Positions 1 through 12,262 of a stretch of DNA of 64,000 bases are shown piece by piece; positions within the stretch are counted from its first letter, which is position 1, and the number at the start of each line of letters is the position of its first letter. This DNA comes from Rostratula benghalensis (Eukaryota; Chordata; Aves; Charadriiformes; Rostratulidae): positions 765,209-829,208 of the forward strand of contig VXAI01000163.1 of NCBI GenBank assembly GCA_013399305.1, in the 5' to 3' direction. Below the pieces are notes generated by a model. It was given only the letters and a program-made list of their open reading frames with translations. It did not search any database and was not told where the DNA came from. A program made the translations under genes and the position numbers.

Positions 1-470
1 GGGCGGCCAAGAGAGCCACACAGATTATTGCATACGCACAAGCACCGCCGGGCCGCCGCGGCCTTAACCCTTTAGCGGAGCCGCCGCACGCTGCCCTGGG
101 GCCGGCGGCAGCGCGGAGACCGGGCAACCGGAGCAGGGCAGGGGATGGGGAGGGTCGCCTGGCCACTTACCTTCTCGTGGCACTTGAAAAGGCCGGGTTG
201 GGTCTCTCCGGCGGGATTGATCCCTGCGCACGGCTGCTGTTTCCACAGAAGTCCCCTTGTCCTGTGTGTCTGTGGCTGTGTCTGTCTGTGCGCGTCCCCC
301 CCTCTCCGCTCCGCTCCTGTGGCAGGGGCTGCGTCGCGGGGATCTCGAAGCACTTTGCAAGGCGGAAAGAAATGAGCTGGAGAGGGAAACAAGTAATAAT
401 AATTTAAAAAAAAAAACAAAAAACAACACCAAATCCAAACCTATATTGTTTAAGGGGGAAGGAAAAGACG
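1..470 (-). promoter_or_regulatory. CpG-rich island at window edge
   Basis: This stretch is clearly richer in G, C and CpG than the DNA to its right, with the densest CpG between about 40 and 370. CpG clusters of this kind usually mark promoters or first exons in vertebrates. The island is cut by the left edge of the window, so its full size is unknown. It overlaps an exon-like block on the minus strand (171-375), which suggests a gene that continues leftwards. To its right, at 402-430, the base composition changes sharply to an A-rich run. No TATA box is visible. The gene cannot be named from what is present. Confidence 0.5.
171..375 (-). other. Putative exon (minus strand), gene not recognised
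   Basis: Read on the minus strand, a T-rich tract (about 430-380) leads into CTCTCCAG, a good 3' splice acceptor ending at 376. A CpG-rich block of 205 bases follows and ends in GAGAAG before GTAAGTGG, a near-consensus 5' donor starting at 170. Two of the three minus-strand frames stay open throughout. In the frame that ends on a complete codon at the donor, the peptide ends in GLFKCHEK. I do not recognise the protein, and the composition would also suit a 5' untranslated exon. If the acceptor is unused, the block could instead be the 3' part of a first exon. Seen directly: splice motifs, base composition, open frames. Inferred: exon status. Confidence 0.35.
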
Positions 471-3403
471 GCTAGCGAAGCATGCTGTCCTTCAGAAATG
501 GCAGGGAATGCTGGTTGAAGGGATGCATGAAAATCAGTTGCTCAGTCAAGGCTGGTCTGTCTCTCTAAGGGAGGAAATAAAACTGTGCTGGAAGCCAGGG
601 AATGCTCTGAAGCAGCCTCTGCGAGAGTCAGAAGAGGGTGATTTTATTTAAGATGCCATATTGCATTTCGCTGTGGAGAACTGTGAAGTGATATAGAGCA
701 AGAGCCTGCAACCCACTCCCTTTTTCTGAATTAGTTTTATTTATCCGGATCCTTGGCATATGCTTGAGTTGCTTTGTAGAAAGTACCTTCCACTTCATTC
801 AGACCAAAGAGGCTCTGACTCATACCGTCACTGAACTACAAGACAGGCAGGGCTGAACCACGCATGTTTGGGTACTAACTCCCCCTGGATTCCTCAGCAC
901 GCCTTTCATCAAAGATCTCCTCACATCCCTCCCAGCTGTACGCAGACCAGGGTGAGCCTCTCCAAAACTCCCCCCCAGCTCACACTTGCCCGGCCCTCCG
1001 GCGTCAGCTCCTTACTCTCTTACTTCTCTCAACACGGGTCTCTGCAGTGCCATAAACTGCAGTGACGGGCAAACAACAAGCACAGAAGCAAAACTGGAGA
1101 AATTATCCTCCTTCTGGACTGGCTCAGTCTCGCCTTCAAGTCTTAGGAGGATAGACAAAACATCACATTACCATGCCAGGTGCAACTTAGAGAAATAAAG
1201 CAAATTATGGAAGCAATGAATGGGAGGAATACAGCCAAAGGACAGCAAGCTGCTATGCTCCATGCAGCCTGACAGTGGTCCATGAGGAGCCATTCACCCC
1301 CTGCTTTGGCATCAGGAAGGGAGGTACGGTGCAAAGAAAGCCTCTCCCCACCCCAAGGACACTGCAAAAAATGTTGCATAAATACCAAAATCTGTTAAGT
1401 ACCAGCTCCGTGGAGCTGGACCCTGTGGAGTCACAGGCCTCAGATACGCATTCCCTGCAACGTGGCCACCCGGACCAGGCTGTTTATTGCAGCTTGTACC
1501 ATCTCACCACAACAGTAAGCTCCAAGGTTTCATGCGCAGGTGTATCTCCTTTGTGTCCATTAGGATTAGATTTTAGCATGAAATCTAGTGTTAGAGTCCA
1601 GATGTAAAGTACCCTAGTACTCAGCCTGTCATTATGCAGATCAGCAAAGTAGTCACTTCTACAAATGACTGTACCAGTTCCCCATGATTGCTGAAGAATG
1701 CAATACCAACATTGTTAAGCTGCAGTGCTCTTGATTTAGAGTTGGTACTGTAGTATAGACCAGCTTTACGAAACATAAGGATCTTTTACCAGAGCACCTT
1801 CTGCAGTTCAGGTTCACTATGAAATCCAACATCATTTTCCATTCTAAGAGCGGTCTGAGGACAGAGGCAGCAACAGGCCAAGATGTCTTGACAAACGTGC
1901 TGCGCAGCACTACGAGACTGAATCTACAGCAGCAAAGCAGACACCCAGCTGATGCAAGGTTCATTGATTTAATAAAAGGAACCAAGGGAGAGAGGCAGAG
2001 ACTGGAGATTACTGAAAACCAAGTGAAAGCCTCAAAGAAGCTGCAACCCCATCACCAGGGTTCAAATCTGAGTATGCGGCGTTCTCCTGTCTGCCACCTT
2101 TTTTATTCCAGTTGTACAGAGTGTGTTACCTCAGGAGAAAGGAATCTTTCCTTCTCAAACGTTCACCTTGCCAAGAGGTGTGGCACACACAGAGAAAGAG
2201 AAGCCACATTCATGCTGAAGCAAGCTTTGGGCAACTTTCCCTTCTCCACCAGGCTCATGTAAGAGGCTCGTGTATTCCTCTACTCTGTGGCTGTGGTGTT
2301 TGCCACAGGACCCGCAATTTTTTTGCCATGCTCCAGGCTCTAGGCTTTTACATCTTTGTCCGTGTTTCTGCTTCAGAGTTGCAGAGAGATCCCTAAAATA
2401 TAAGTCCTTTGTAAATCAAAGCAATATTGTTTTCCTGAGCCAGCTGGCTGCTTTGGGAAGTGCCACAACTGTCACCAGCCACGAGAGGTTCCGACGGTAT
2501 CCTTCACCTCAGTTTTGACTCTCCATATGTTGGTTGCATTAACAGAGGAGAGATGAGGGGACTATGCCTCCACGGACATTGCCTGACACACAGGATATAC
2601 GTCACAATACGTCCTTGTGCCTCTGCAGTTCCCCTGCCGAGGACCTACACTGGGGCTCAGTATATTCCCTCCACAAAGAATACCACAAAATACGGAGGTG
2701 CTTGTGAAGACAGAGGGGGTGTGAAACAGCACCTGAACGTGACCTTTGCTGAATGGTCAGGACAGAGGCCCCTCAGTATCTACTAAGGCAGTGCAGCCTA
2801 TTGACAGGGAAGTGCAGAACTATGCCAGAAGAGAAAGTAATTTGCTGAGGAAAGTAGACACGATTTTACCTGCCACCAGGATAGTTCGGACAACAGGAAT
2901 AAAGAGAAGCAGCGACTCAGCCCTGAAGCGGTCAAGTTCTGTGCAAGGGCCCAGATGCCTACAGTGCACTCTCACAGCAGCTAAGAGCCACCCTAGAGCC
3001 CATCACCTCACCCCTTCTGAGTAGGGCGTATAGCAAGGAGTGCATACGCAAAAGTAGCAGCAACCTTGCAAAACAAAACTCTTCCATTGAGTTCTGGGGA
3101 GAGAAAGAGAGCAGAGATAGGTGACAGGGCAGCTGGGTGAGTGCAGTACGGACAGGGGGTCTGACACCACCACGGTGGTGAGTGGGACACAAGAACCCAC
3201 ACCGACCCAAGCATTTTTAATTACTGCTGACGATAGGCCAAAACTGATACGACTCCCAGGAGAATGCAGTCTTGACCAAAAGATTTGACATGCAAGATGC
3301 ACGCTGTCTAGAAGAAGCTGTCTTTCAATCCCCTAGTTGTACTGTGTCATCTACACTGCATGTTTTATACAATAAATGGGAGAATGAAGCATAAGAAGTT
3401 GGA
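376..3403. other. Unique sequence, no gene recognised
   Basis: This is mixed-composition DNA. Open frames of up to about 147 codons exist on both strands, but none has a recognisable domain, and they overlap each other in different frames. No transposon end, tRNA or CpG cluster was seen. The only local structure noted is the short palindrome at 3165-3180. Confidence 0.5.
3165..3180. repeat. Short perfect palindrome, 7-bp arms
   Basis: CACCACC and GGTGGTG face each other across the two bases AC, giving a perfect 7-bp inverted repeat. It could be a dimeric protein-binding site or a chance event. No known factor is assigned. Confidence 0.5.
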
Positions 3404-3424
3404 TTTTTTTTTTTTTAAAAAAAA
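3404..3424. repeat. T13A8 homopolymer junction
   Basis: Thirteen T are followed directly by eight A, so the tract is nearly self-complementary and would be rigid or nucleosome-poor. Shorter versions of the same T-then-A pattern occur near 6,634-6,648 and 27,772-27,788. Confidence 0.8.
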
Positions 3425-3759
3425 CCATTCACATTCAATTCAGGGAAATCTAGTGATTGATGATGTATTGAGTGTGAAAAGTAATTTCACAATTATTTAT
3501 CATTACAGTCTAAGTCTTCAATTTGTCATAAAATGACATTGTTGGTCTCATTACAGCCTCTAGTGGACAGTAGTAATCCACTTCACAGACCTGTCAGACA
3601 GTTTGCTCAAATGACAAGTGTTATCAAGGTGGAGGTCACTCGGAGAGATCACGAACATACAGTCATTCTTATCCCTTGGCAAAAAGGATTTCTGAGCACA
3701 ATCGAAGCCTTGCTGGCATTGCTCATAAGGTGCCTTGCTTTACGCATCAGGTATCAACG

Positions 3760-4215
3760 CTGACTTGTAAATAAACAGAGAACTTCTGCTATTCGTTTCA
3801 GTTTCAGACAGCTTTCATCAAAACTAAATTCATCTCAAATATTTTTATAACAGAAAATACTGGTTGCCATGTTTTTGGCTTAAGTGAGATGTTTTTATTC
3901 CAATTCTGAATCCACCGACTGTCCAATCCACCTCCTGTCTATTTATAGCCCTCTTGCATTCAGTAATTTTTGCTAATGCAGTTATTTTCATTATTACTTC
4001 AGACATATGCAGCCTGATTTAAGGTATTTTAACAGTTTTAACAAATGAGAAACTATAATTTGGATTACAGCCGGCTAATTAAGGTTCGCTTTCCTTGGGG
4101 AACTTAAAAATGTACACAATTTGAACAATTATGTATTTGGAATGTATTCTTTAACTTGAAATGCCACTTGTACGAACATAATAAAATATGACTGTCTTTA
4201 TTTTTGTGTATTCAC
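3760..4215. promoter_or_regulatory. Candidate conserved non-coding element with MEF2-type site
   Basis: This AT-rich, repeat-free block has several homeodomain-like cores (for example GCTAATTAAGG near 4,073-4,083) and an exact MEF2-type decamer at 3,939-3,948. Its texture resembles vertebrate conserved non-coding elements: dense TAAT cores, no low-complexity drift and no stop-free frame. Conservation cannot be tested here, so enhancer status is inference. Confidence 0.25.
3939..3948. promoter_or_regulatory. Perfect MEF2-type site CTATTTATAG
   Basis: The sequence CTATTTATAG fits the MEF2 consensus CTA(A/T)4TAG exactly. MEF2 proteins are MADS-box activators in muscle, neurons and other tissues. 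A single site is expected occasionally by chance, but this one lies inside the candidate element at 3,760-4,215. Confidence 0.35.
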
Positions 4216-7200
4216 TTAGAAAGTAGTGCATCTCCTGTCAGAACAGGGATGTTGATGATGGCCTCCAGAACTCTGCGATTGTTTTCAGATGGAAGGAAAT
4301 GAGATTGGTAGGCACAGAGAGCCAATGTTGTTTCTTTAAAGCCACAAGTATCTCATGCAAATTAACATTTAGTGAAATGAGAGCAAAGCATTCCAAAGAG
4401 TAAGGAAGGATGTAGTACTACACTGTGACTCAAAGAGAAAAATCTTATGGTCTGAAATACTGAAGTCCTTTGCAAGTGAATTCAAAGGAAAGGCTGCCAT
4501 TAATTTCTTTATTTTACCACTTGTGGCTATGTACAGGTTGTGGAGTTGCTGAACAAATCATTATTTGTCAAGCCTTATCCTATAGGTAATAGGATATTTA
4601 GGTGAAGAAATTATTACCTTATCATTGTCTCCATTTTTTAAAAGAAGCAATCAAGTTCCTCTTTAAATAACAACAGCTTCAATAGCTTTAAAATAACAAT
4701 AGGTCTTTAGATGCAGATGTGAAATAAGATGCTTTTTGTTATTGATGCTTTTTTAAACAAGGAAAACAATTCAACAAGGGATCAAGAACACTGATGAGTC
4801 CTCTGAAGTCTTAAAATCAAGACTGATGTAGTCTTTTGAATAAGTTGTCAGTCCATTACAGGTCACTGCTCGGGAAGGAAGATCAGCTAACCTATCAGTG
4901 ACCACACCAGGATGGACCACAGCCACAGTTAGCCTCATAAGCTGTTCCAGCAGTGACCAGTGGAAAATAAAAGTGCTAAGCCCTTCTTTAGAGGTGCTTA
5001 ACTGGTCTAGGCACCTGTTGAGTAATAACTACTATGACCTGTTAGGTGCTTTGCAGCCTGCGATCTTAAGCTGCCTGGGGTCTCCATCCATGTCCTGGTC
5101 TCCACGTATTTCCTCTGATGCTGCAGTTACCCCTGCGGCTGGTGTGAGCAGAAGGGCCAACCATGAGTGGAAACTAAGCTGCTGTCTTATTCCTAGAAGT
5201 GATCACTTCATGCTGAGGTCAAAGTACGCCAGCAGGGAAGAAGCTCTACTCTGTGGAAAATGCTTGGTTTCCAGGGATGTCGAGGCAGCACTGCTGACAG
5301 TGATTAACATTCAACCAAAACGATGGTGCAGACCTAAGGAGAACTCAGCAGCCGCTTCCTGGGAGAGAGCTCTTGGCTGCTAAGGAGGAGCAGTAGGATG
5401 CAATGAGCCCTTCCAAGAGACGTGTTGTCTCTTTAAATCATACCTGGTACAGAGACTTATCTGGGAGTTCACTTGCCAGGTTTTTTTTTCTGTCTGTAAA
5501 GGGCGTTATTGGTCTAGACAGATTAGATTAGCATCTGTCATGCAAACACTTAGGGTTGGGAAATAACTCCTGACCTTTCTTAAAGCGTCTTACCCGCATA
5601 TAAGGTGGTGTGGTTTCTAAAGCCTGTTACAGTCTCTCTGCTCATTGCCATATGTATTTTGACAAGTGCAATGAATTTTTAGGGGAGGGAGGGAATGTGC
5701 TAGCATGGGCTGCTTACCTGTTTGAACAGACCTAGTAATTGAAAATGTCCATGTTTTTACTGCTAAGTCCTTTAATGGCCCCAACTGAGCTGTTCTGGTC
5801 TATTGAATAAATCCATCCTACCTCATGGATCACTGACCTACCAGACCTTCAGAGCCAACGTGCTCAATCCTGGTGCCAAGCCTGCAGGTTTTGTTCACGT
5901 GCAAAAAAATCTTTATCTTTTGTTGAGAAAAGGTGCAACATATGAATAACAGCTATTTTCTACCCTCACTATCTCTACCTCTTCACAAAATATGATACAC
6001 AGTTGCCTTGGCCCCAAAGCTCTCATACAAATTCAGAACTGAAGTTTACCAAATACAGCCAATATTGGTAAATCTGGGACTCATGCCTTCCTTGCAAGAC
6101 AGAGATAAGCACAAGTTGCTTTTGGTCAAGATCAGAGTTATTTTGTATCTATATTTTGACGGTGCTTTTAAAAAGAAAATGAATAATGAATGCAATATTA
6201 CCCAGAAATACAGTAATAGTGCTGAAACATAGGCATCTTTTACACAGAAAAGGACTGTATTTCTTTGTTTTCAAAAGGTATCGTATGCCACAAAACGGCA
6301 GTCACCTGCAGTACAGGAATGGCAACTCTGAATGGTGCATAACCATAAAACAAAAATTTAAGTGGAAGAATTTTGTTATGAAGGAATGCACCTCCTTAGA
6401 TTTGATCCATAGGCATGGTCAATTGGAAAATCCTCAGGTGCAGATGAACTACAGGCATGACAGTGAATTGCCCAACAGGTAAGAAGCCCTCAGCGTGCAA
6501 GGCTTTGATCAACAACCTAGGTGAGCATGGTAAACATTTACCTTCCATCTGATTACAAGCTGAGGGGGTATTTTTCCTGTTTTTTCTGCAAGGTCACAGG
6601 AATATGTTCAAAGGACCCTGAAACTCCATAGTTGTTTTTTTAAAAAAAATACTGTCCTGATAAAAGTGACAGGAAGCCTGAGGTAGGATATTACTTTAAA
6701 TCAGAATTATTTCTGTTTGTGCAGACCATTTCCTAACTAGCCTGGCATCGCTTTGACTTCTTACCACACAGAGACAGCATCTTTCCCTCAGAGATTTTCC
6801 CGATCCTCATGTTCTCTCCTTACTTTTCAGCAGAGGCCTTTCTACTAAAGGTAATAATTGTTCCTGTGTTGGTGGAAATGTCATATCATGTCTCTGTCTT
6901 TCATCCTGCCCACTTTTTCCACAGAAGACCTCTCATTTATACCTGCTTCATGTTTGGATCTGTCCTCCTATCATCCTCATATTATTCATTTATTTATACT
7001 TAAGGTCATGAAACATACCCGTTCAAAGCCCTGGAAGCCCTGGCACGTAGCAACTACAAGAAAACGACAACAGCATGAAAGCAGTTTTCTCAAAAGGAAC
7101 TCAGCTGGGCATCCAGGTACACCAGAAACACCTGCCTGCTGAAAGCACATCTTCAGCCTTCTCCCAGAGCGTATGTCTTTTGCCACAGGGCCTCTCCAAA

Positions 7201-7811
7201 AATTGTAAAATTTAAACCCATGTGACTCAGGTTCTGTCAGAATTGCTCTTGTATGGATTGTTCTGCCATGGGATCAAGTATAGCCAAGGGGAGTGGAGGG
7301 GTCACCTGAGGGAAGGACCACCCCATGGCAAGCTGTTCCTACTCTAGAGATACTAGTTCTGACGTGGCTCCCCACTGTAGATTTTTCACAGTTCATATTC
7401 TCATTTTCTTTGTGCAAAAGGACATGAGAATGGCCACATAGTGGCCATAGGACAACATCATAAGCAGATGTTCTAAGGAGACATGGGCATTATATACTGC
7501 TTCCTCCACATACTCCCCAGCCTCTCATTATTTTCAGCTCACGGGACTTCCTGAGCAGGATGTGGTTTTGGCCTATTTAGTAACCCTCAATGGATTTATC
7601 CCCAAGATTTGTACAGGCTCGCCCTCAGCACATGTAAACTGTTAAGCACTCACAGTCTCCTACATCACGTTGCACAGGTTGAGTCCCTGATGCAAGAAGA
7701 ATCACCTCATCCTGCCTGTTTCATTCAATGCTCCCAGCTCTTGCACCAAGACAGAGAGAATGGTCAGTCCCTAGACATACTCTCCATGCTACCCAGAACT
7801 TCACAGATACC
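4216..7811. other. Unique sequence, no gene recognised
   Basis: No transposon, RNA gene or protein family was recognised here. The longest plus frame, 4,898-5,383 (161 codons), has no known motif and no clear codon bias, so I treat it as chance. Runs such as T7A8 near 6,634-6,648 are simple low-complexity DNA. Polyadenylation-like AATAAA words are scattered and not tied to a gene. Confidence 0.5.
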
Positions 7812-8222
7812 TTACAAGGAAAGGCTGAGGGACTTGGGTCTTTTTAGTCTAGAGAAGAGAAGGCTAAGAGGGGGGGGGATCTGATCAACACCTATAAATA
7901 CTTCAAGGGTGGGTGTCAAGAGGAAGGGGCCAGTCTTTTTTCAGTGGTGCCCAATGACAGAACAAGAGGAAATGGGCACAAACTTGAACATAAGAAGTTC
8001 CATCTCAACATGAGGAGGAACTTAGTCACTTTGAGGGTGGCAGAGCACTGGAAGAGGCTGCCCAGAAAGGTGGGGGACTCTGTCTCTGGAGACATTCAAA
8101 ACCCACCTGGACACATTCCTGTGTAACTTGCTGGAGGTAGACCTCCTTTGGCAGGGGGGTTGGACTAGATGATCTCCACAGGGTCCCTTCCAACCCTATG
8201 TCATTCTGTGATTCTGTGATCT
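7812..8222 (+). mobile_element. CR1 LINE, 3' end (plus orientation)
   Basis: CR1 is the dominant non-LTR retrotransposon of birds and other reptiles, and most copies are 5'-truncated. The block matches the CR1 3' region in order: the 'ggctgagggacttgggtc...tagagaagagaaggctaag' start, the 'acataagaagttccatctcaacatgagg' segment, 'tggaagaggctgcccagaaag' near 8,050-8,070, then 'ttggactagatgatctc' and 'cccttccaaccct'. It ends with ATTCTGTG repeated twice and ATCT, the typical CR1 tail. A G9 run at 7,871-7,879 interrupts it. The copy carries only non-coding 3' sequence and cannot move by itself. No target-site duplication is obvious, as expected for CR1. Confidence 0.93.
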
Positions 8223-8695
8223 ATCATGTTCCCCCTACATTATCTTTCTTCCAAGCTGGACACGTTGTTACACAAACCTTTCTGCTAAAAACTTCACTGC
8301 TTCTGCTGCAATTCTAACCTGGTTTTGAGTCCCTCTGTCTTGGTCTTAGTCCTGTGATATCCTGCCTCCCTTCATTCTTCTGCCTGTGGAACAGGGAAAG
8401 TAAAAATTATCCTTTTATCTCGTGGAACAGTGGCGACATAGTGAAGTACAAGTATTATAACTATTAATGCAATCTGGAATACTTTCTTTTCCCAAGGCTT
8501 AGCCAAGGACTCAGAAAAGCAACAATTTCACATATCAAGGACAAGAGAAAATAGTATTAATATAAACAAAAATAAACCCATGATTCTATTTACATTTTTT
8601 CATACTCATTTAGCAACACAGACTGACTAAAGCCCTTCCCACTTCATAAACTACCTTTGCCAACCAACATACTCCGGTGTTAAAAATATGAAGAG

Positions 8696-9331
8696 GTGGG
8701 ACATCTCCCACCAGCCTCAGGAGATTATTTCATGCACACGCATAACAGGTCTGAAAAATTTAACATGCTACAAAAGTGGGATTACCAGGATTCCCAGATG
8801 GTTTTCCTGCCATTTAATCTGTCTCTCTCCTTTCTTAGGACACAATTATTAAGTAATTTTTCTCCCTTATTTGGCCTATCTTCAGCCAGGTCCATAAACT
8901 TGGTGTCTGAGTTAAGGTGTACAAGTTGTTGTGTTGTCTTAATGATTCTGAATCACGCATTTAAAGTTAGTTATGTGCTTGAGGGTATTTCTTCACGAAC
9001 ATGTTATGGTGAGGCAGTCCAGGGTGTGGATTTACAGGATACCAGCTACTCTGCAATAACTGCAGGGATGGACTCCCTTTGCCTGCTGGTAAATGCAAAG
9101 CAGGTTGTCCCAGGAGGAGTCCCAGCCAAGTTCATCTCTGCCTTCCCGCAATCACTCTTGCTGCAATTCACTGAATACTGGTCCTTTTGCCAGTTTGTTC
9201 CCCGCAGAAACACTGTGCCCAGATGTAAACACAGCAGATGCATAGAGGCAGTAACACCTCCCTCACCTCCAAAGTGTTCCAGCTCCAGCCACAGCTCAAA
9301 TCATACTTATTTTTTTAATACACGCCCATAA
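8696..9331 (+). other. 211-codon open frame, unrecognised
   Basis: This ATG-initiated frame is longer than most chance frames in AT-rich DNA of this size. The protein is rich in Ser, Leu and Cys, has no recognisable domain or signal peptide, and ends in a Ser/Pro-rich stretch (around residues 185-205). It has no clear splice structure and no strong Kozak context. The composition is typical of translated non-coding DNA. I estimate that roughly one frame of this size could arise by chance in a few such windows, so coding status is doubtful. Confidence 0.1.
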
Positions 9332-11013
9332 TCTTGCAAACTGCAGCCATATTTAAGAGACCTTGCCTCCCTCGCTGCATTACAGCTTCAGCAGTTCTTT
9401 TAAGTTTATACAGTAGGGTATATTCCTTGCAGAGTCCTCTAATTCTTGAGCCCCTCTGTTTCCCTCTGCTGGTTAGAAATGTATAGTGGGGGGGGGAGGA
9501 GGGATGAGGGAGGGTGGGAAACAGCAAGCAATTCTTCAAATACTTCTCATAGTCAATCCGTGTGCCCAGTGTGGGAGGAGGGGGCAGAGCCTGGGAGTAC
9601 TATGTACCAGCTGCTGGCCCAAAGAGACTTCTGTAAGTATTTTTACAAAACGTATGTACTTCGCAGGGGTCCTGTGCAGAGTTTATCAGCACTACAGAAA
9701 TTCCAGCATAGTTTCTAATCTGGGCAAGCATCCCAGCCTCCGTGTTGTCTCTCGCTAGAGTCTCTTCAGAGTATCAGAGGTTCCCAGGAATGCTCCCAGA
9801 AGCTTTTAGCTGAGCACGAGTCACTGCCAAGTTGAACGGTTTCTTTGAGTCCCTTGCAGTGATCACCCTGAAAACCGCAGGAGAGGAGTTTGCAGGTTCT
9901 GTAAGAGTCCCTAAAAGGCTCAATTTGTACAGGAGTCATGGTTTGGCCTCCAAAAACATTTATCTGAACCAAGATGCATTTATCTCAACCTTGCACACAC
10001 TTAAGTTCTCTACAATGAGATCACAAACTCCGCATGATGTAGCTTGAAATGAAAGCCTTCTCATAAAACTTATTCCTTTGGTGATTTCCTAAAGTATTTT
10101 TTTAAAAATTCTAATAATCCCTCAGATCCCTAAATGAGGATCAACGCCCCACTCCTGTTTGAACTAGATGCTCAAATCAGTTACATGAGGCCAGGTTTCT
10201 TCTCCAGGCAATTTACAACATGGGCACCCAGGTTATGCTGCCTGCAGTAAATAACGCAGTCAAATACTCCAGTATTGGGCATACCTCTCAGAACAGTTAT
10301 TTCCTGAGCAAAGACTGCATGTTTGAGACAAGCTGATTTTTCAGAAATAACAGTGGGGCAAAAAAGGTAGATTTCTCCGATGGTGAAATAACAGTGTTTT
10401 CTTATTTTAACCTACAAAAATTATAATTTCCTGAAAACAAAATGAAAGAAGAAATTCCAACAGCTACCAATCCCCTTTTATTCTTCTTCAGAAGGATTGT
10501 AACCTGATGTTCCCTGCTTACTGTGCTTTCAGAGGATTCGCTTATCTTCTTACATATTAGCATTTTTAATGCTTCCTACTACTCAAAAACTCATTGGGTT
10601 TCTTAAGTTCCAGTATGTTGCTTCCTCTAAATCTGCTAGTCTTGCAGCAGCACTTTCCCTTAATAGCATGTTGAACTCATGTAGTTTACAGTCACCAGTT
10701 CCTGGATTCCTTACAGTGCTCAAATCTTTAGTGAACAGAAAAAGAACCAGGAGCATTTACCAGCTTGAAATACCTGCAATCTGGACAACAGACCAAAAAT
10801 TGGGTTTTTACTTACTTAAGGACTTCAAACTCTGAATAGCTGGCTGTATCATTAAAATCTGGATTGTTAAAATAAACTGAAAATACATTTACCATGAAAA
10901 AGTTTCACCTGTTAGTTATTCCACTTCAAACTCTTTGACTTTGTGGTGTTACCATTTTGTTTTGTTTTGATGTTTGTTCCTCTTAAGCTAACCCCAAAGA
11001 ATTTCATTCTCAC

Positions 11014-11260
11014 CCATCGTGGTTATCAAGCTGTAGTTTGTTGGCATTGGAAGTATTTGTGATCCACGACTCTCTTCTGCTCTTCCCAGCTTTTTCTTGT
11101 ATGTGTTGATTAACAGCCCTTCTGTATTGATATTCCTTTTAGGAGAATTAAGAATGCCCAGCAGATAATAATCTCCATCGCTTGGTAACACTGCTCCAAG
11201 TCTGTTGTATAACTCTTGTATAGGGACGCTTGGTATGTAAATACTCTCCTTAATCTTCAT
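11014..11260 (-). other. Exon-like open block (minus), unrecognised
   Basis: On the minus strand an open frame of 82 codons starts at an ATG (11,260), preceded by AAAAG and a T-rich tract. It ends at ATGG before GTGAGAATG, a good 5' donor starting at 11,013. The peptide has a protein-like composition: low Cys and His, with charged and Tyr residues, e.g. 'PIQELYNRLGAVLPSDGDYY' near residues 13-32. I cannot assign a family. It could be a real or relic exon, a retrocopy fragment or chance. The frame alone is not statistically remarkable. Confidence 0.2.
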
Positions 11261-12184
11261 CTTTTGTTTCAAGGATAAAACAAAACAAAACAATAACAAA
11301 ACCTCCTTTATTTTGCATGCTGGGAGCACATGCCATTAATATTAATTAATTTATTTATTTAAAGTTGGTAAAAGAATTTGCTCTTAGGCTGGGAATGTGA
11401 CTGCCAAGTTTCCTGCCTGCAATTTGTTACGGCTCAGTAGTAAACTCCTGAAAATAGGAATTTGAAATGGAAATAGTGACAGGCCTTTTAACTACGCTAT
11501 AATAAGCAGGGTGTTTTATCCTGCATACTGTACGTCGTTACACAATGGCAGCCTATCATAATGCGCACGGAAAACAAACAGGGTCTCTTTAGATCGCTCT
11601 CCTGGCTAAAACCGGGCAGACAGAGGAAGTAAAACAGGCTGAAAAGACAAAAGACTAGAAGGTCAAGAACACCACACCCAGGCCTAAGCCCTTCTGTTAC
11701 GCAGCGGAGCACAGGGATCTTAGAGAACTCGCGCTTGAATAATTTGACTTTGATCAGCTTGCCATTAAAAAAAAAAAGAAAAAAGAGGTGTAGTCTGCTA
11801 CATTGCCAAAGGGGATGAAGAAGGAGACTTTGCTTTAAGTCTTACGCTGCAAATTAATGTACCCAGATTTGCCCCGTTATGTAGAACAAAGCTCCAAAAA
11901 GTATCTGTTTCTTGCAAATGTTTCTTATCTGCCTACAACAGTATGTTCCATATAATTCTGCATATATAAAACACATGAACATAAATGCGTACTAGCTTTC
12001 AAGCGTCAGTTGAAAAATGCAGTTTTTCAGAGCTGCTAAACATCCAGAGGCCTAACAAGTCAGCAGAGTTTCTCCAGATTTACACCTGTGTAAATGGCAG
12101 CAGTACTACATCTTTGCGAAAAAACATAGTATTGGTTTTTACAAGGTATTTGGCAACTAAGAAAATAACTGAGTAAGTCTGTAC

Positions 12185-12262
12185 AAAACAGAGTCTCTGG
12201 GATTGGAACTGAGCACTTCTGGTTTGTAGCACACATGCCATGTATTGAACTACCACATCATT
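12185..12262 (-). mobile_element. Possible ancient SINE fragment (MIR/CORE-like)
   Basis: The stretch 'tgggattggaactgagcac' followed by 'ttctggtttgtagcac' and 'gaactaccaca' resembles the reverse complement of the tRNA-derived head of old SINEs: a B-box-like GGATTNGAAC, then the unstable stem and the closing ACCACA. It is strongly diverged, so family assignment is weak. Confidence 0.25.

Larger units (their letters stand above)
8223..12184. other. Unique sequence with unrecognised open frames
   Basis: No transposon is recognised in this stretch. It contains the longest stop-free plus frame outside low-complexity DNA (8,696-9,331) and an exon-like minus block (11,014-11,260), both listed separately. 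G-rich microtracts occur near 9,487-9,495. The stretch around 11,334-11,362 is a very AT-rich TTAATTAA/TTTATTTA patch. Confidence 0.5.

Noticed and set aside
2959..3302. Overlapping minus frames of 68-99 codons
   Set aside because: Three frames overlap on the same strand, all rich in Ser, Leu and Cys and without motifs, which is the usual look of non-coding DNA.
4898..5383. 161-codon plus frame
   Set aside because: It has no recognisable domain, splice structure or codon bias, and a length of this order is expected by chance a few times in 64 kb.
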